DNA of 15,312 nt from CAKSIN01 sp964423705 (GTDB lineage Bacteria; Bacillota; Clostridia; UMGS1810): contig CAYRGA010000036.1 in the NCBI GenBank assembly GCA_964423705.1, forward strand, positions 1-15,312, written 5' to 3'. The position numbers were made by a program, and so were the translations under genes. The first letter of the stretch is position 1. Each line of letters opens with the position of its first letter. Below are positions 1 through 6,978 of the stretch, piece after piece. Under the pieces are notes generated by a model. It searched no databases and was not told the DNA's origin. It worked only from the letters and a program-made list of their open reading frames with translations.

Positions 1-54
1 AACCCACACGGCCAGCTTGGAAGGCTGGAATTCTAGCCATTGAACTACACCCGC
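1..54 (-). tRNA. tRNA-Gly (anticodon TCC), cut off by the window edge
   Basis: Read on the minus strand, the gene starts with acceptor arm GCGGGTG (plus 54-48), then TA and a D-arm (GTTC...GAAT). The anticodon stem is CCAGC/GCTGG (plus 28-24 and 16-12) around the loop CTTCCAA, so the anticodon is TCC (plus 21-19), which reads GGA and GGG glycine codons. The variable loop and the first T-stem bases are present; the rest of the T-arm and the acceptor 3' strand lie beyond position 1. The D-loop is one base longer than in the common version of this tRNA. A consensus promoter lies just upstream. Confidence 0.95.
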
Positions 55-89
55 AAATTCAACACGGTTAATCACAACCGACTTTTAGA

Positions 90-118
90 ATTATACCAGC
101 TTTATAGTCATTTGTCAA
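90..118 (-). promoter_or_regulatory. Sigma-A promoter of the tRNA-Gly gene
   Basis: On the minus strand, TTGACA (plus 113-118) and TATAAT (plus 90-95) are separated by exactly 17 bases. Both boxes match the consensus perfectly. The expected transcription start is about 25-30 bases before the mature tRNA 5' end at 54, leaving a short 5' leader for RNase P. The perfect match suits a constitutively strong stable-RNA promoter. Confidence 0.9.
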
Positions 119-169
119 TACTTTTTTTAAAAAAGTTGTAATTTTTTTAAAGAAATTATTTTCGCTTCC

Positions 170-220
170 AAAAAGCCGCATAAAACCGCCTTAAAATCAT
201 TATTCCGTTTTAAATGCGGC
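170..220 (-). terminator. Rho-independent terminator of the DUF4364-cca-AI-2E operon
   Basis: Minus-strand arms GCCGCAT (plus 220-214) and ATGCGGC (181-175) pair over 7 bp. AAAAC/GTTTT extends the stem by 5 bp across a two-base bulge, and TTTTT (174-170) follows directly. The left arm lies inside the last codons of the membrane-protein gene, so the terminator overlaps the CDS end. The loop is long (about 20 nt). Confidence 0.7.
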
Positions 221-1327
221 ATTATTCTTTTTGACTTTGACATAGTCATAATAATCGTCAAATACAGTCTTTATAAGTGCCATAAACGGAACAGTAAGAA
301 TTATACCCCACATTCCGAAAAGTCCGCCTCCGACAGAAATTCCGCATAATACCCAGAACGGTTTTACCTGCAGAACATCTTTTACGAGTCTTGGCTGAAT
401 CACATTGGCATCCAACTGCTGTATAATGATAAGTGCGACTGCGACCCATACACCTTTTGTGAAAGATGCTGTGAAAATTGTGAGCACTGAAGCGAAAACG
501 CACGCGGTTATCGCTCCGAAATACGGAATCAGGTTGAACAATCCTACCATAAGTGCCAAAAGAGGTGCATAGCGAACCTTCATCGCCGCGAGCACAATAA
601 AAGATAAAACGAACACTATCAGCGCATCTTCAAGCTGGCAGTATATATATTTATACATAATATTCAAGGTACGATTTATATATTTAATGATCACCTGCTT
701 GCTGCTTTCGGGGAAAATAAGCTCACTGACCTTGGTGGCAGTAGTTTTCAATCCCGTTCTGTCCATAAGAATATAGACCGATATGATAAGCGACAAAAAT
801 ATATTGAACACTGCCATGGAAGCACCTGCAAGGTGACTTATATACATATTGACATCGTCAAGATTAAACATACCCAAAATATCTGTAACCGAAATGGAAT
901 TTAAAACAGCTTTTGCATCTATGCCGAAGGGCTCTGCATAGTAAAAAACGGCTTTCACGCGCTTTATTATGTCCGGAAGCTGATTTATAAATTCTTTTAT
1001 ACTTTGTATAAGAGCCGGGAACATAAGCGATAAAAACAGTGAAACCACCGACAGAAACAGCACATATATGCAGAGCACTGCCATTCCGCGGCGATGCTTG
1101 CGAACAAATGAGATTTTTGTTTTTGAAAAAAGTGTTTCAAATTTTACGCACAGCGGAAACAATATAAACGCGATTCCGAATGCCATAAATGCGGGCACCA
1201 GCAAGGTGAGAAAGCTTTTGATGTATTCAAAAACCACACCGATACTGTCAAAGGTCTTATACACTGCTATTATAAGCACCGCCAGAATAAAAACTCCTAT
1301 ATATTTTGTAAAATAATTATGCTTCAC
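200..1327 (-). CDS. AI-2E / PerM (YtvI-like) family membrane transporter
   Basis: This is a polytopic membrane protein of 375 residues, a normal length for the AI-2E transporter (PF01594, formerly UPF0118) family. Hydrophobic helices lie near residues 9-25, 38-60, 80-104, 168-188, 234-262, 266-290, 291-304 and 322-352. Between the first and second halves is the amphipathic, less hydrophobic segment typical of the family (about 105-165). Family motifs include NLIPYFG (265-271) and DANVIQPRL (306-314). Members have been linked to export of autoinducer-2 or to Na+/H+ antiport, and the substrate here cannot be told from sequence. The start is GTG at 1325-1327, preceded by a GGGAAGG Shine-Dalgarno. 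It overlaps the end of cca by 11 bases, which implies translational coupling. It is the last gene of its operon. Confidence 0.88.
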   Translation of the reverse strand: MKHNYFTKYIGVFILAVLIIAVYKTFDSIGVVFEYIKSFLTLLVPAFMAFGIAFILFPLCVKFETLFSKTKISFVRKHRRGMAVLCIYVLFLSVVSLFLSLMFPALIQSIKEFINQLPDIIKRVKAVFYYAEPFGIDAKAVLNSISVTDILGMFNLDDVNMYISHLAGASMAVFNIFLSLIISVYILMDRTGLKTTATKVSELIFPESSKQVIIKYINRTLNIMYKYIYCQLEDALIVFVLSFIVLAAMKVRYAPLLALMVGLFNLIPYFGAITACVFASVLTIFTASFTKGVWVAVALIIIQQLDANVIQPRLVKDVLQVKPFWVLCGISVGGGLFGMWGIILTVPFMALIKTVFDDYYDYVKVKKNNAAFKTE

Positions 1328-2573
1328 TCAAATTACCTTCCCTGCTGTTTAAAATTTTTTCGGCACAGCTCAGCAATGCACCCTTTTCATTAACCGTTTT
1401 TCCGTCAATCACCGCAAAAAGCAAGGCTTTTAAAATTCTGCCTATTTCTTCGCCGTTGCCAAGCTCCGCATCCAGAATATCTCTGCCGTCGACTGCAAGC
1501 TGCGAAAGCTTAAAGCACATATTGGATTTTAATATCCGATTGAGAGTATTGAGCACCGTTACGGCTGCCTGTTCATTTTCCTCATCACCTATACACCGAC
1601 AGTACAATCGGTACATTTTAAGTGAATTTTTTAGGCTGCTTTCACCCTCGTAATACATATACCTGCATATCTGCCCCTCATCTTTAAGGAAATGTATATC
1701 TGGCTTTTTAAGATATGACAAAGTGTTTTCCGCATCTCTGTTCGACATTTTTAATCTGCGCAGTACACCTCGCGCGGTATCAAAAGGCATAAAGTACAAA
1801 AGCACTGCAAAACGCATACGAAAGTCATTTTCCGCGTTTTCAGACATAAGTACTGCAACTGTGTATTGCTCCGGTGTATAAGCTTTAATTCCGTCAAAAA
1901 TCATTTCTACGGCTTTTCGGTACCTTATAAGCACATTATGCGCATTTACTCCGCAGACCAGCTTTTTTGTTTCTTCAAAAATTCGTTCTTTTGATATATT
2001 GTCCAAAAGATGCAAGCTCTCAAAAACCGCCTCTTCAGTATTATGCTCGATATCGAAATTCAATACCGATGCGAACCGCAGAGCGCGCAGTATGCGAAGT
2101 CCGTCCTCGTTAAAACGCCGCCGAGGATTACCCACACAGCGAATCACGCCCTTTTTTATATCATCCGTACCGCCAAATTCATCCACAAGCCTCACACCGT
2201 CACATGCAAGAGCGTTTATCGTGAAATCCCTTCTGCTCAAATCATCACATAAGCTTTTTGAAAATGACACGCTGTCCGGGTGGCGTCCGTCGGAATATAT
2301 ACCGTCTGTCCTGTAAGTTGTAATCTCCGTATGAAAACTGTTCATCACAACGGTGACGGTTCCGTGCTTTATGCCCGTATCAATGGTTTTAAACTTGCAA
2401 AAAACCGATTTGATTTCATCCGGCAGAGCATTGGTGGTTATATCGTAATCATTCGGATTCTTCCCCATGAGCATATCGCGCACGCAACCGCCCACGGCAT
2501 ACGCTTCGTACCCCGCATCATTAAGTAGTTTGATTATCTCTTTAACGGTTTGGAGCAATTTAATATCCGTCAT
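1317..2573 (-). CDS. cca: CCA tRNA nucleotidyltransferase (class II, poly(A)-polymerase-like fold)
   Basis: Adds or repairs the CCA 3' end of tRNAs from CTP and ATP in the cytoplasm. The nucleotidyltransferase head is clear: GG motif at residues 28-29 (AVGGCVRD), metal-binding Asp pair D42/D44 (NDYDI), the RRDFTINALA motif at 114-123 and the DGLRILRALRFAS block at 157-169 that begins the nucleotide-selecting neck. The rest is helical body and tail. At 418 residues it fits the family, and there is no obvious HD phosphohydrolase motif. ATG at 2571-2573 follows AAGGA in the end of the upstream gene, with only two bases between that stop and this start. A poly(A) polymerase of the same superfamily cannot be fully excluded, but CCA addition is the usual role in Clostridia. 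Confidence 0.93.
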   Translation of the reverse strand: MTDIKLLQTVKEIIKLLNDAGYEAYAVGGCVRDMLMGKNPNDYDITTNALPDEIKSVFCKFKTIDTGIKHGTVTVVMNSFHTEITTYRTDGIYSDGRHPDSVSFSKSLCDDLSRRDFTINALACDGVRLVDEFGGTDDIKKGVIRCVGNPRRRFNEDGLRILRALRFASVLNFDIEHNTEEAVFESLHLLDNISKERIFEETKKLVCGVNAHNVLIRYRKAVEMIFDGIKAYTPEQYTVAVLMSENAENDFRMRFAVLLYFMPFDTARGVLRRLKMSNRDAENTLSYLKKPDIHFLKDEGQICRYMYYEGESSLKNSLKMYRLYCRCIGDEENEQAAVTVLNTLNRILKSNMCFKLSQLAVDGRDILDAELGNGEEIGRILKALLFAVIDGKTVNEKGALLSCAEKILNSREGNLSEA

Positions 2574-2575
2574 GG

Positions 2576-3112
2576 TTAATTTATTCCTTCGGTTATAATA
2601 TTCGTAAATTTTTTATAAAAATCCTCGGTATTTTCTTTCAAATAATTGCATATAGCCATGGCATTGTGCTTAGAGCCCGCATAAAATTCAAGCTTTATCA
2701 ATGGGATTCCGTTTTCTTCCATCGAACACTTTACGGTGTATTCATTTTCACTTACCGGGACAAAATCGGCGAAAAATCTGTTCCCGGACATTTCCTTTCG
2801 GTTGACCTCGGCTATTTTCCCGTCCAAACGCATTTTAATGCTTCCCGGTATCTTGTGTTCAAAAAACGAGAGGGTTTCCTCGCCCAAATCCGTTATTGAA
2901 AATACATTTTCTTGTTCAAGTGTAAGCTCCGAAAGATTTCCGCTTTGGATAAGACCTTGAATATATTGCTCCAGCTCAAAATAATTCACATTTGCCGATG
3001 AGGATATCACATAATCCAATATAGTATAGCTTGCGCCTGTTTTAAGCGATTTAACCGTATACAGTATTATAAGCTTGATTTCGTAGTCGGTAGGTTTGTA
3101 CTCATATTCCAT
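2576..3112 (-). CDS. DUF4364-family protein (winged-helix-like, unknown function)
   Basis: A soluble protein of 178 residues that resembles DUF4364, a family common in Clostridia and without a known function. The first third looks like a small helix-turn-helix unit (YEIKLIILYTVKSL... through the EQYIQGLI and ITDLGEETL segments), as in PadR or winged-helix regulators. The C-terminal half is beta-rich with alternating charged and hydrophobic residues. An ATG six codons further upstream (3128-3130) also opens the frame, but its own codons form the Shine-Dalgarno GGGAG for the ATG at 3110-3112, so I take the downstream start. It leads the operon with cca and the AI-2E protein. A role in regulation is inference from fold appearance only. 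Confidence 0.75.
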   Translation of the reverse strand: MEYEYKPTDYEIKLIILYTVKSLKTGASYTILDYVISSSANVNYFELEQYIQGLIQSGNLSELTLEQENVFSITDLGEETLSFFEHKIPGSIKMRLDGKIAEVNRKEMSGNRFFADFVPVSENEYTVKCSMEENGIPLIKLEFYAGSKHNAMAICNYLKENTEDFYKKFTNIITEGIN

Positions 3113-3156
3113 TTTGCAAATCACTCCCATTCGGCTGTAAATATACGGTGTACATT

Positions 3157-3189
3157 AAAAAAACAACGCGACTGAACACCAGCCGCGCT
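3157..3189 (-). terminator. Rho-independent terminator of the HPr-like gene
   Basis: On the minus strand a 10-bp stem with two G-U pairs (plus 3189-3180 with 3174-3165) encloses a 5-base loop. It is followed after GT by a run of seven T (plus 3163-3157). It lies 21 bases after the HPr-like stop codon, between that gene and the DUF4364 gene. Confidence 0.85.
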
Positions 3190-3209
3190 ACAAAACCAAA
3201 AACACAAAA

Positions 3210-3440
3210 TCACTCTACCACATACGGCTTGAGCTCATCAGCAAAGCTGCTAGCATCATCTGTATGAGCCTCCACTGCAATCTTCTTAGTAAGGTCTAAA
3301 CTAAATATGCCCATGATTGATTTGGCGTCTACCACATAGCGCTCGGAAATCAGATCGATATCAAATTCGTATTTGTTTACAATGTTTACGAAATTCTTAA
3401 CATCGTTGATTGAACTGAGCATGATGTTAAATGTAGTCAT
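3210..3440 (-). CDS. HPr-family-like protein without the phosphorylatable histidine
   Basis: A protein of 76 residues with the HPr fold signature. The block DAKSIMGIFSLDL (38-50) matches the conserved KSIMGVMSL region around the regulatory Ser46 of HPr, and spacing and length fit. Where active HPr has the GIHARPA active-site loop, this protein has SINDVKN (10-16). The His15 position is Asn12 and the Arg17 partner is also gone, so it cannot accept phosphate from enzyme I as PTS HPr does. Ser41 (the Ser46 equivalent) remains. The ORF extends to a GTG three codons upstream, but that codon is part of the Shine-Dalgarno AGGGAGGTG, which sits 8 bases before the ATG at 3438-3440. It is a single-gene transcript with its own consensus promoter and terminator. 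Similar His-less small HPr relatives occur in Clostridia; their role is unknown to me. Confidence 0.85.
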   Translation of the reverse strand: MTTFNIMLSSINDVKNFVNIVNKYEFDIDLISERYVVDAKSIMGIFSLDLTKKIAVEAHTDDASSFADELKPYVVE

Positions 3441-3470
3441 AAATTTCACCTCCCTTTTATCGATATTAAC

Positions 3471-3499
3471 ATTATACTACACAAAAATTTTTTAGTCAA
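3471..3499 (-). promoter_or_regulatory. Sigma-A promoter of the HPr-like gene
   Basis: On the minus strand, TTGACT (plus 3494-3499) and TATAAT (plus 3471-3476) have a 17-base spacer. This is one mismatch from consensus over both boxes. Transcription would start about 25 bases before the ATG at 3440, with the AGGGAGG ribosome site between. It is divergent from the mtaB promoter, with the two -35 boxes about 17 bases apart. Confidence 0.88.
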
Positions 3500-3515
3500 T
3501 TTATTTTATTACATA

Positions 3516-3543
3516 TTGCAAAATTTTGTAAGTAGTGTATAAT
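3516..3543 (+). promoter_or_regulatory. Sigma-A promoter of mtaB
   Basis: TTGCAA at 3516-3521 and TATAAT at 3538-3543 with a 16-base spacer. The -10 box is perfect and is preceded by GTG. The mtaB Shine-Dalgarno AAGGAG follows at 3561-3566, 9 bases before the ATG. Confidence 0.75.
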
Positions 3544-3575
3544 AAACTAAGAACATTTTTAAGGAGTTTATATAT

Positions 3576-4871
3576 ATGAAAACAGTATCATTCTGCACAT
3601 TGGGGTGCAAAGTAAACCAATACGAAACGGAAGCAATGACAAAGCTTTTTTCCGATGCCGGATATGAAATAAAAGGCTTCGACGAAATTTGCGATATATA
3701 CGTAATAAACACCTGTACCGTCACCGGGACAGGTGACAGGAAATCACGTCAAATGATTCATCGGGCAAGAAAACTCAATCCCGATGCAGTTATAGCGGTA
3801 GTCGGATGTTATTCACAGGTAGCTCCCCGGGAGGTTGAAAAAATCGACGGTGTCAGTTTGATTTTGGGCACATCCGAGCGTGCAAAGATAGTTGAGCATG
3901 TGGAAAAGTATTTAATCGACAATCAAAAGTCTGTTTTTGTTTCGGACATCATGAAGCAGCGCGAATATGAAAATCTTTGGGTCAGCTCCTACTCATCGAA
4001 AACCAGAGCCTTTGTGAAAATCGAGGACGGCTGTACGGAGTTCTGCACCTACTGCATAATCCCCTATGCCAGAGGGCCCGTGCGCAGCCGCTCCATGGAA
4101 AGCATAAAAAAAGAAGCGGAACAGCTTGCCGAAAACGGATTTAAGGAAATAGTTCTCACAGGCATACATTTGGCATCATACGGAAAAGACACAAAAACAG
4201 AAAGTTTAATCGACGTTATAAGGCTAGTGGCTTCCGTCGAAGGAATCAAGCGTATACGTCTGGGCTCCCTGGAGCCTCGGCTCCTTACAGAAGAATTTAT
4301 ACGTGAAATTTCAAAAATCGAAAAAATGTGCAACCACTTCCACATCTCGCTTCAAAGCGGATGCAATGCCACTTTAAAAAGGATGAACAGAAAGTACACC
4401 ACCGAGGAATACGAAGAAAGTGTTAATTTACTTCGCAAATACTTTGACAACCCTGCAATCGCCACGGATATAATGGTGGGCTTTCCCGGCGAAACCGATG
4501 ATGAATTTAACGAATCCCTGGCATTTGCCGAAAAAATACATTTCGCCGATGCTCATGTTTTCGCATATTCAAACCGAAAAGGTACAAAGGCGGATAAATT
4601 TGAAAATCAGGTTGACAGCAAAATCAAGGAAAAACGCAGTAAAATTCTCACCAAATGTATCAAAAAAATGCATGGTGAATACGTAGAAGCCCTCAAAAAC
4701 ACAACAGCCGATGTCCTTTTTGAAAAAAGACAGCACAACGGTATGTTTGAAGGGCACATGACAAATTATACCAAGGTTCACGCCTCATGTGATGCGGATA
4801 TATCAAACCAAATACTTAAGGTTAAAATTACAAATGCCGACGGCGGTATCGCCTACGGCGAACTCATCTGA
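3576..4871 (+). CDS. mtaB: tRNA t6A37 methylthiotransferase MtaB (radical SAM)
   Basis: Converts N6-threonylcarbamoyladenosine at position 37 of ANN-decoding tRNAs to its 2-methylthio form (ms2t6A), using two [4Fe-4S] clusters and S-adenosylmethionine. Domain order is as expected. The N-terminal UPF0004 domain carries cluster cysteines C11 (LGCKVNQYE), C47 (NTCTVT) and C78 (VGCYSQ). The radical SAM core has the CxxxCxxC motif C153/C157/C160 (CTEFCTYC). A C-terminal TRAM-like RNA-binding domain covers about 370-431. The LGCKVNQYETEA start is the MtaB/YqeV type rather than MiaB or RimO. The length of 431 is normal. The Shine-Dalgarno AAGGAG and a promoter lie directly upstream. It is the only plus-strand gene in its neighbourhood and a single-gene unit. 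Confidence 0.95.
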   Translation: MKTVSFCTLGCKVNQYETEAMTKLFSDAGYEIKGFDEICDIYVINTCTVTGTGDRKSRQMIHRARKLNPDAVIAVVGCYSQVAPREVEKIDGVSLILGTSERAKIVEHVEKYLIDNQKSVFVSDIMKQREYENLWVSSYSSKTRAFVKIEDGCTEFCTYCIIPYARGPVRSRSMESIKKEAEQLAENGFKEIVLTGIHLASYGKDTKTESLIDVIRLVASVEGIKRIRLGSLEPRLLTEEFIREISKIEKMCNHFHISLQSGCNATLKRMNRKYTTEEYEESVNLLRKYFDNPAIATDIMVGFPGETDDEFNESLAFAEKIHFADAHVFAYSNRKGTKADKFENQVDSKIKEKRSKILTKCIKKMHGEYVEALKNTTADVLFEKRQHNGMFEGHMTNYTKVHASCDADISNQILKVKITNADGGIAYGELI

Positions 4872-4873
4872 AA

Positions 4874-4904
4874 AAGCGGGTGCTTCACTGTGAAGTACCC
4901 GCTT
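4874..4904 (-). terminator. Hairpin terminator shared by convergent mtaB and GH30 genes
   Basis: A 14-bp stem (4874-4887 with 4891-4904, one G-U pair in one orientation) has a three-base tip and begins two bases after the mtaB stop. On the minus strand it is followed by TTTTT, counting the outer stem bases, so it is a clear intrinsic terminator for the glycosidase gene. On the plus strand the tail is TTCAAACTG, so termination of mtaB there would rely mainly on the hairpin. Confidence 0.85.
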
Positions 4905-4938
4905 CAAACTGTCAAAAACTATATATTTATGCAGTTTA

Positions 4939-6264
4939 TCAAAGCGTAAATATATATGTCGATATCGAATGTGCTTCTGCCTTTGCCTGTACCATTTCGT
5001 TGTTTATGCAAAAGCAAAAATCCCTATCTTTGTCCGTCATATTAAGAACTACGGAAACAACGCTTCCATCGGGATTTTTAAAAGAAACGGTATCCAATTC
5101 ATAAGTCCACTTACTGCTTCCGATTCTTTTCGCACCCTTTTTGATATATTTGCTGAAATGACCTATGTAGTAATAGGAATCATGAATATGAATTTTATCA
5201 TTTACCGTATCCGCCATAATCGGTGCATCGCAGAAATTCTTAACATGATTCGGACCGCCGTTTTCATCAAGCAACAAATTCCAATCACAGAATATATTGC
5301 AATAATTATTAAAATTACCTATCATATCGTGAGCGTATTTTTCGCCGATTTTCACGGTATCTGCCGCGCCCAAGCTATACTCATAGCAACCCTCCGAAAA
5401 GACAATGTCCTTGTCCGGGTATAACTTTTTAAACATCCCAAGCTGTTCAAAATGATCACCGCTGTACCAGTGAAATGCCACTCCGTAAATGTATTTTGCG
5501 GCATCCTCATCACCCAACATCACATTTGCTCTTTCTATAATTCTCTCTTTATTGTGGTCCCAGAATAAAATTTTAACGCCTATATCCTGCATTTTCTTAC
5601 CGAGGTGATTTTTAACAAAATCACGTTCCTCCTCGGCACTGTAAACACATGAATCCCATTTTTGAGTAGCCTTTGGCTCGTTCTGCACGGAAACAGTGCC
5701 TATATCTATTCCGCTTTTTCTGTATTCTTCTATAAATCTGACAAAATATCGCGACCACATCTCAAAATATTCCTCTTTGAGCTTTCCGCCACAATTCATC
5801 TGTCCGTTCGTTTTCATATATGCCGGCGGACTCCACGGCGAAGCGAAAAGTGCCATATCGCCGCTGTATTTCATCGCATCCTTAATCATCGGGATGACCG
5901 ATTTCTTATCCCTACTTATATCGAATGTTTTTAATTCCTCATCACCCTCTTCGACATAAGTATAATTTCCAAGTGAAAAATCACAGCTGTTTATATGTAT
6001 ACGTCCGAAATTATATCCTATTCCCTCATCAGCATCAAAATACATTTTCAATACTTTTTCTCTGTTTTCGCTGCTCAATTTATCCAAGGTTGTTGATGCA
6101 GCTTCTGTAAAAGCTCCCCCGAAGCCTTTTATTTCCTGATATTCAATATCGGGAAACAAACAGATAAGCGTATGTTCTCTCCCGCTGTCATCTGAAAATG
6201 AGAAATTATGCGTTTCACGCATCGGCTCTTGACCCTTTATCGTTTTTATCTCTCTTACATTCAT
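4939..6264 (-). CDS. GH30 family glycoside hydrolase (glucosylceramidase-like), cytoplasmic
   Basis: A retaining glycosidase of glycoside hydrolase family 30 (clan GH-A, beta/alpha barrel followed by a beta-sandwich side domain). Visible marks are KGFGGAFTEAA (46-56), the ASPWSPPAYMKTNG strand-loop (141-154), the acid/base Glu196 in VSVQNEPKA and the nucleophile Glu291 in IVFSEGCYE. The C-terminal strands (about 385-441, ending SISTYIFTL) close the side domain. The length of 441 is usual. The reading frame is open 18 codons further upstream, but ATG 6262-6264 has AAAGGA seven bases before it, and the -10 box of a consensus promoter lies inside the extension. There is no signal peptide, so it acts on imported saccharides or glycosides. 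The substrate (beta-glucoside, beta-1,6-glucan, beta-xyloside or fucoside) is not decidable here. No transporter or regulator sits beside it. Confidence 0.88.
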   Translation of the reverse strand: MNVREIKTIKGQEPMRETHNFSFSDDSGREHTLICLFPDIEYQEIKGFGGAFTEAASTTLDKLSSENREKVLKMYFDADEGIGYNFGRIHINSCDFSLGNYTYVEEGDEELKTFDISRDKKSVIPMIKDAMKYSGDMALFASPWSPPAYMKTNGQMNCGGKLKEEYFEMWSRYFVRFIEEYRKSGIDIGTVSVQNEPKATQKWDSCVYSAEEERDFVKNHLGKKMQDIGVKILFWDHNKERIIERANVMLGDEDAAKYIYGVAFHWYSGDHFEQLGMFKKLYPDKDIVFSEGCYEYSLGAADTVKIGEKYAHDMIGNFNNYCNIFCDWNLLLDENGGPNHVKNFCDAPIMADTVNDKIHIHDSYYYIGHFSKYIKKGAKRIGSSKWTYELDTVSFKNPDGSVVSVVLNMTDKDRDFCFCINNEMVQAKAEAHSISTYIFTL

Positions 6265-6297
6265 AAGCGTATCCTTTCTGTTTACAAATATATGTAT

Positions 6298-6326
6298 ATT
6301 ATACAATTTTATCTGCATGATTTCAA
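6298..6326 (-). promoter_or_regulatory. Sigma-A promoter of the GH30 gene
   Basis: On the minus strand, TTGAAA (plus 6321-6326) and TATAAT (plus 6298-6303) are separated by 17 bases. The boxes are close to consensus and lie between the Nudix stop and the GH30 start, so the glycosidase can be transcribed independently of the Nudix gene. No obvious operator (catabolite-response element) is visible beside it. Confidence 0.85.
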
Positions 6327-6342
6327 GTTGCCTTTTTGGGTA

Positions 6343-6882
6343 CTATTTATTATTCAGCAAATATTCAGCCTTTAGAACCGCTGCAATGGTCTTTCCGTCT
6401 TTTATACTGCCGTCAACACACATTTTCACAACATCGTCAAACGGCATTTTAACAACATTCAAGAACTCATCCTCATCCGGATGAACCGCTCCCGCTGTCA
6501 AATCCGTAGCCATATAGAGTCTTAAATTTTCATCACAGAATCCGACGGAAGGATAAAAGCTCCCCATGAACTGCCAATTTTCCGCAATTAACCCGGTTTC
6601 CTCCGAAAGCTCCCTCTTTGCCGCATCCAGCGTATCTTCGTCGCTATCAAGCTTACCTGCAGGTATTTCAAGTAAAATATCATCATACGGAATCCTGTAC
6701 TGTCTTACCAAATAAATCATCATACTTTCATCTATTACCACAATTCCTACTCCGCCGGGATGCCTTACGATTTCACGTTTAGCCTCTCTGCCGTTCGGAA
6801 GAATGACCGTATCATAATCAAACTTTAAAATTTTTCCTTCAAAAATTCTTTCGGATTTTATAGTTTTTTCTCTTATATCCAT
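6343..6882 (-). CDS. Nudix hydrolase, ADP-ribose pyrophosphatase type
   Basis: Hydrolyses a nucleoside diphosphate linked to another moiety, most likely ADP-ribose to AMP and ribose 5-phosphate, in the cytoplasm. The Nudix box Gx5Ex7REUxEExGU is complete: G76, E82, R90-E91, E94-E95, G97, running GKLDSDEDTLDAAKRELSEE and TGL. The GSFYPSVGFCDE segment after the box and the beta-strand-rich N-terminus (IFEGKILKFDYDTVILPNGR) are those of the NudF/YqkG ADP-ribose pyrophosphatase subfamily. The length of 179 is normal. ATG 6880-6882 has AAGGAG seven bases upstream. No terminator-quality hairpin separates it from the GH30 promoter, so some readthrough into GH30 is possible. Confidence 0.92.
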   Translation of the reverse strand: MDIREKTIKSERIFEGKILKFDYDTVILPNGREAKREIVRHPGGVGIVVIDESMMIYLVRQYRIPYDDILLEIPAGKLDSDEDTLDAAKRELSEETGLIAENWQFMGSFYPSVGFCDENLRLYMATDLTAGAVHPDEDEFLNVVKMPFDDVVKMCVDGSIKDGKTIAAVLKAEYLLNNK

Positions 6883-6978
6883 TAAAATTCTCCTTTATCA
6901 TATTCAGGTTATATCTGTATCAACCCAAGCTCTGATTTTCAAGCGGCAGCTTGAGCCGTACCTTTTCCGATAACGGGC

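Noticed and set aside
120..150. A/T-only palindromic run
   Set aside because: Pure A and T tracts in an intergenic spacer with no GC stem. Nothing beyond base composition supports a function.
3113..3164. Promoter for the DUF4364-cca-AI-2E operon
   Set aside because: TATATT with TTGTTT at a 15-base spacer overlaps the HPr terminator and is too poor to list; the operon start is left undefined.
6883..6978. Promoter for the Nudix gene
   Set aside because: TTGATA with TGATAA at 17 bases overlaps the ribosome site, and TTGAAA with TACAGA is weak; neither is good enough to call.
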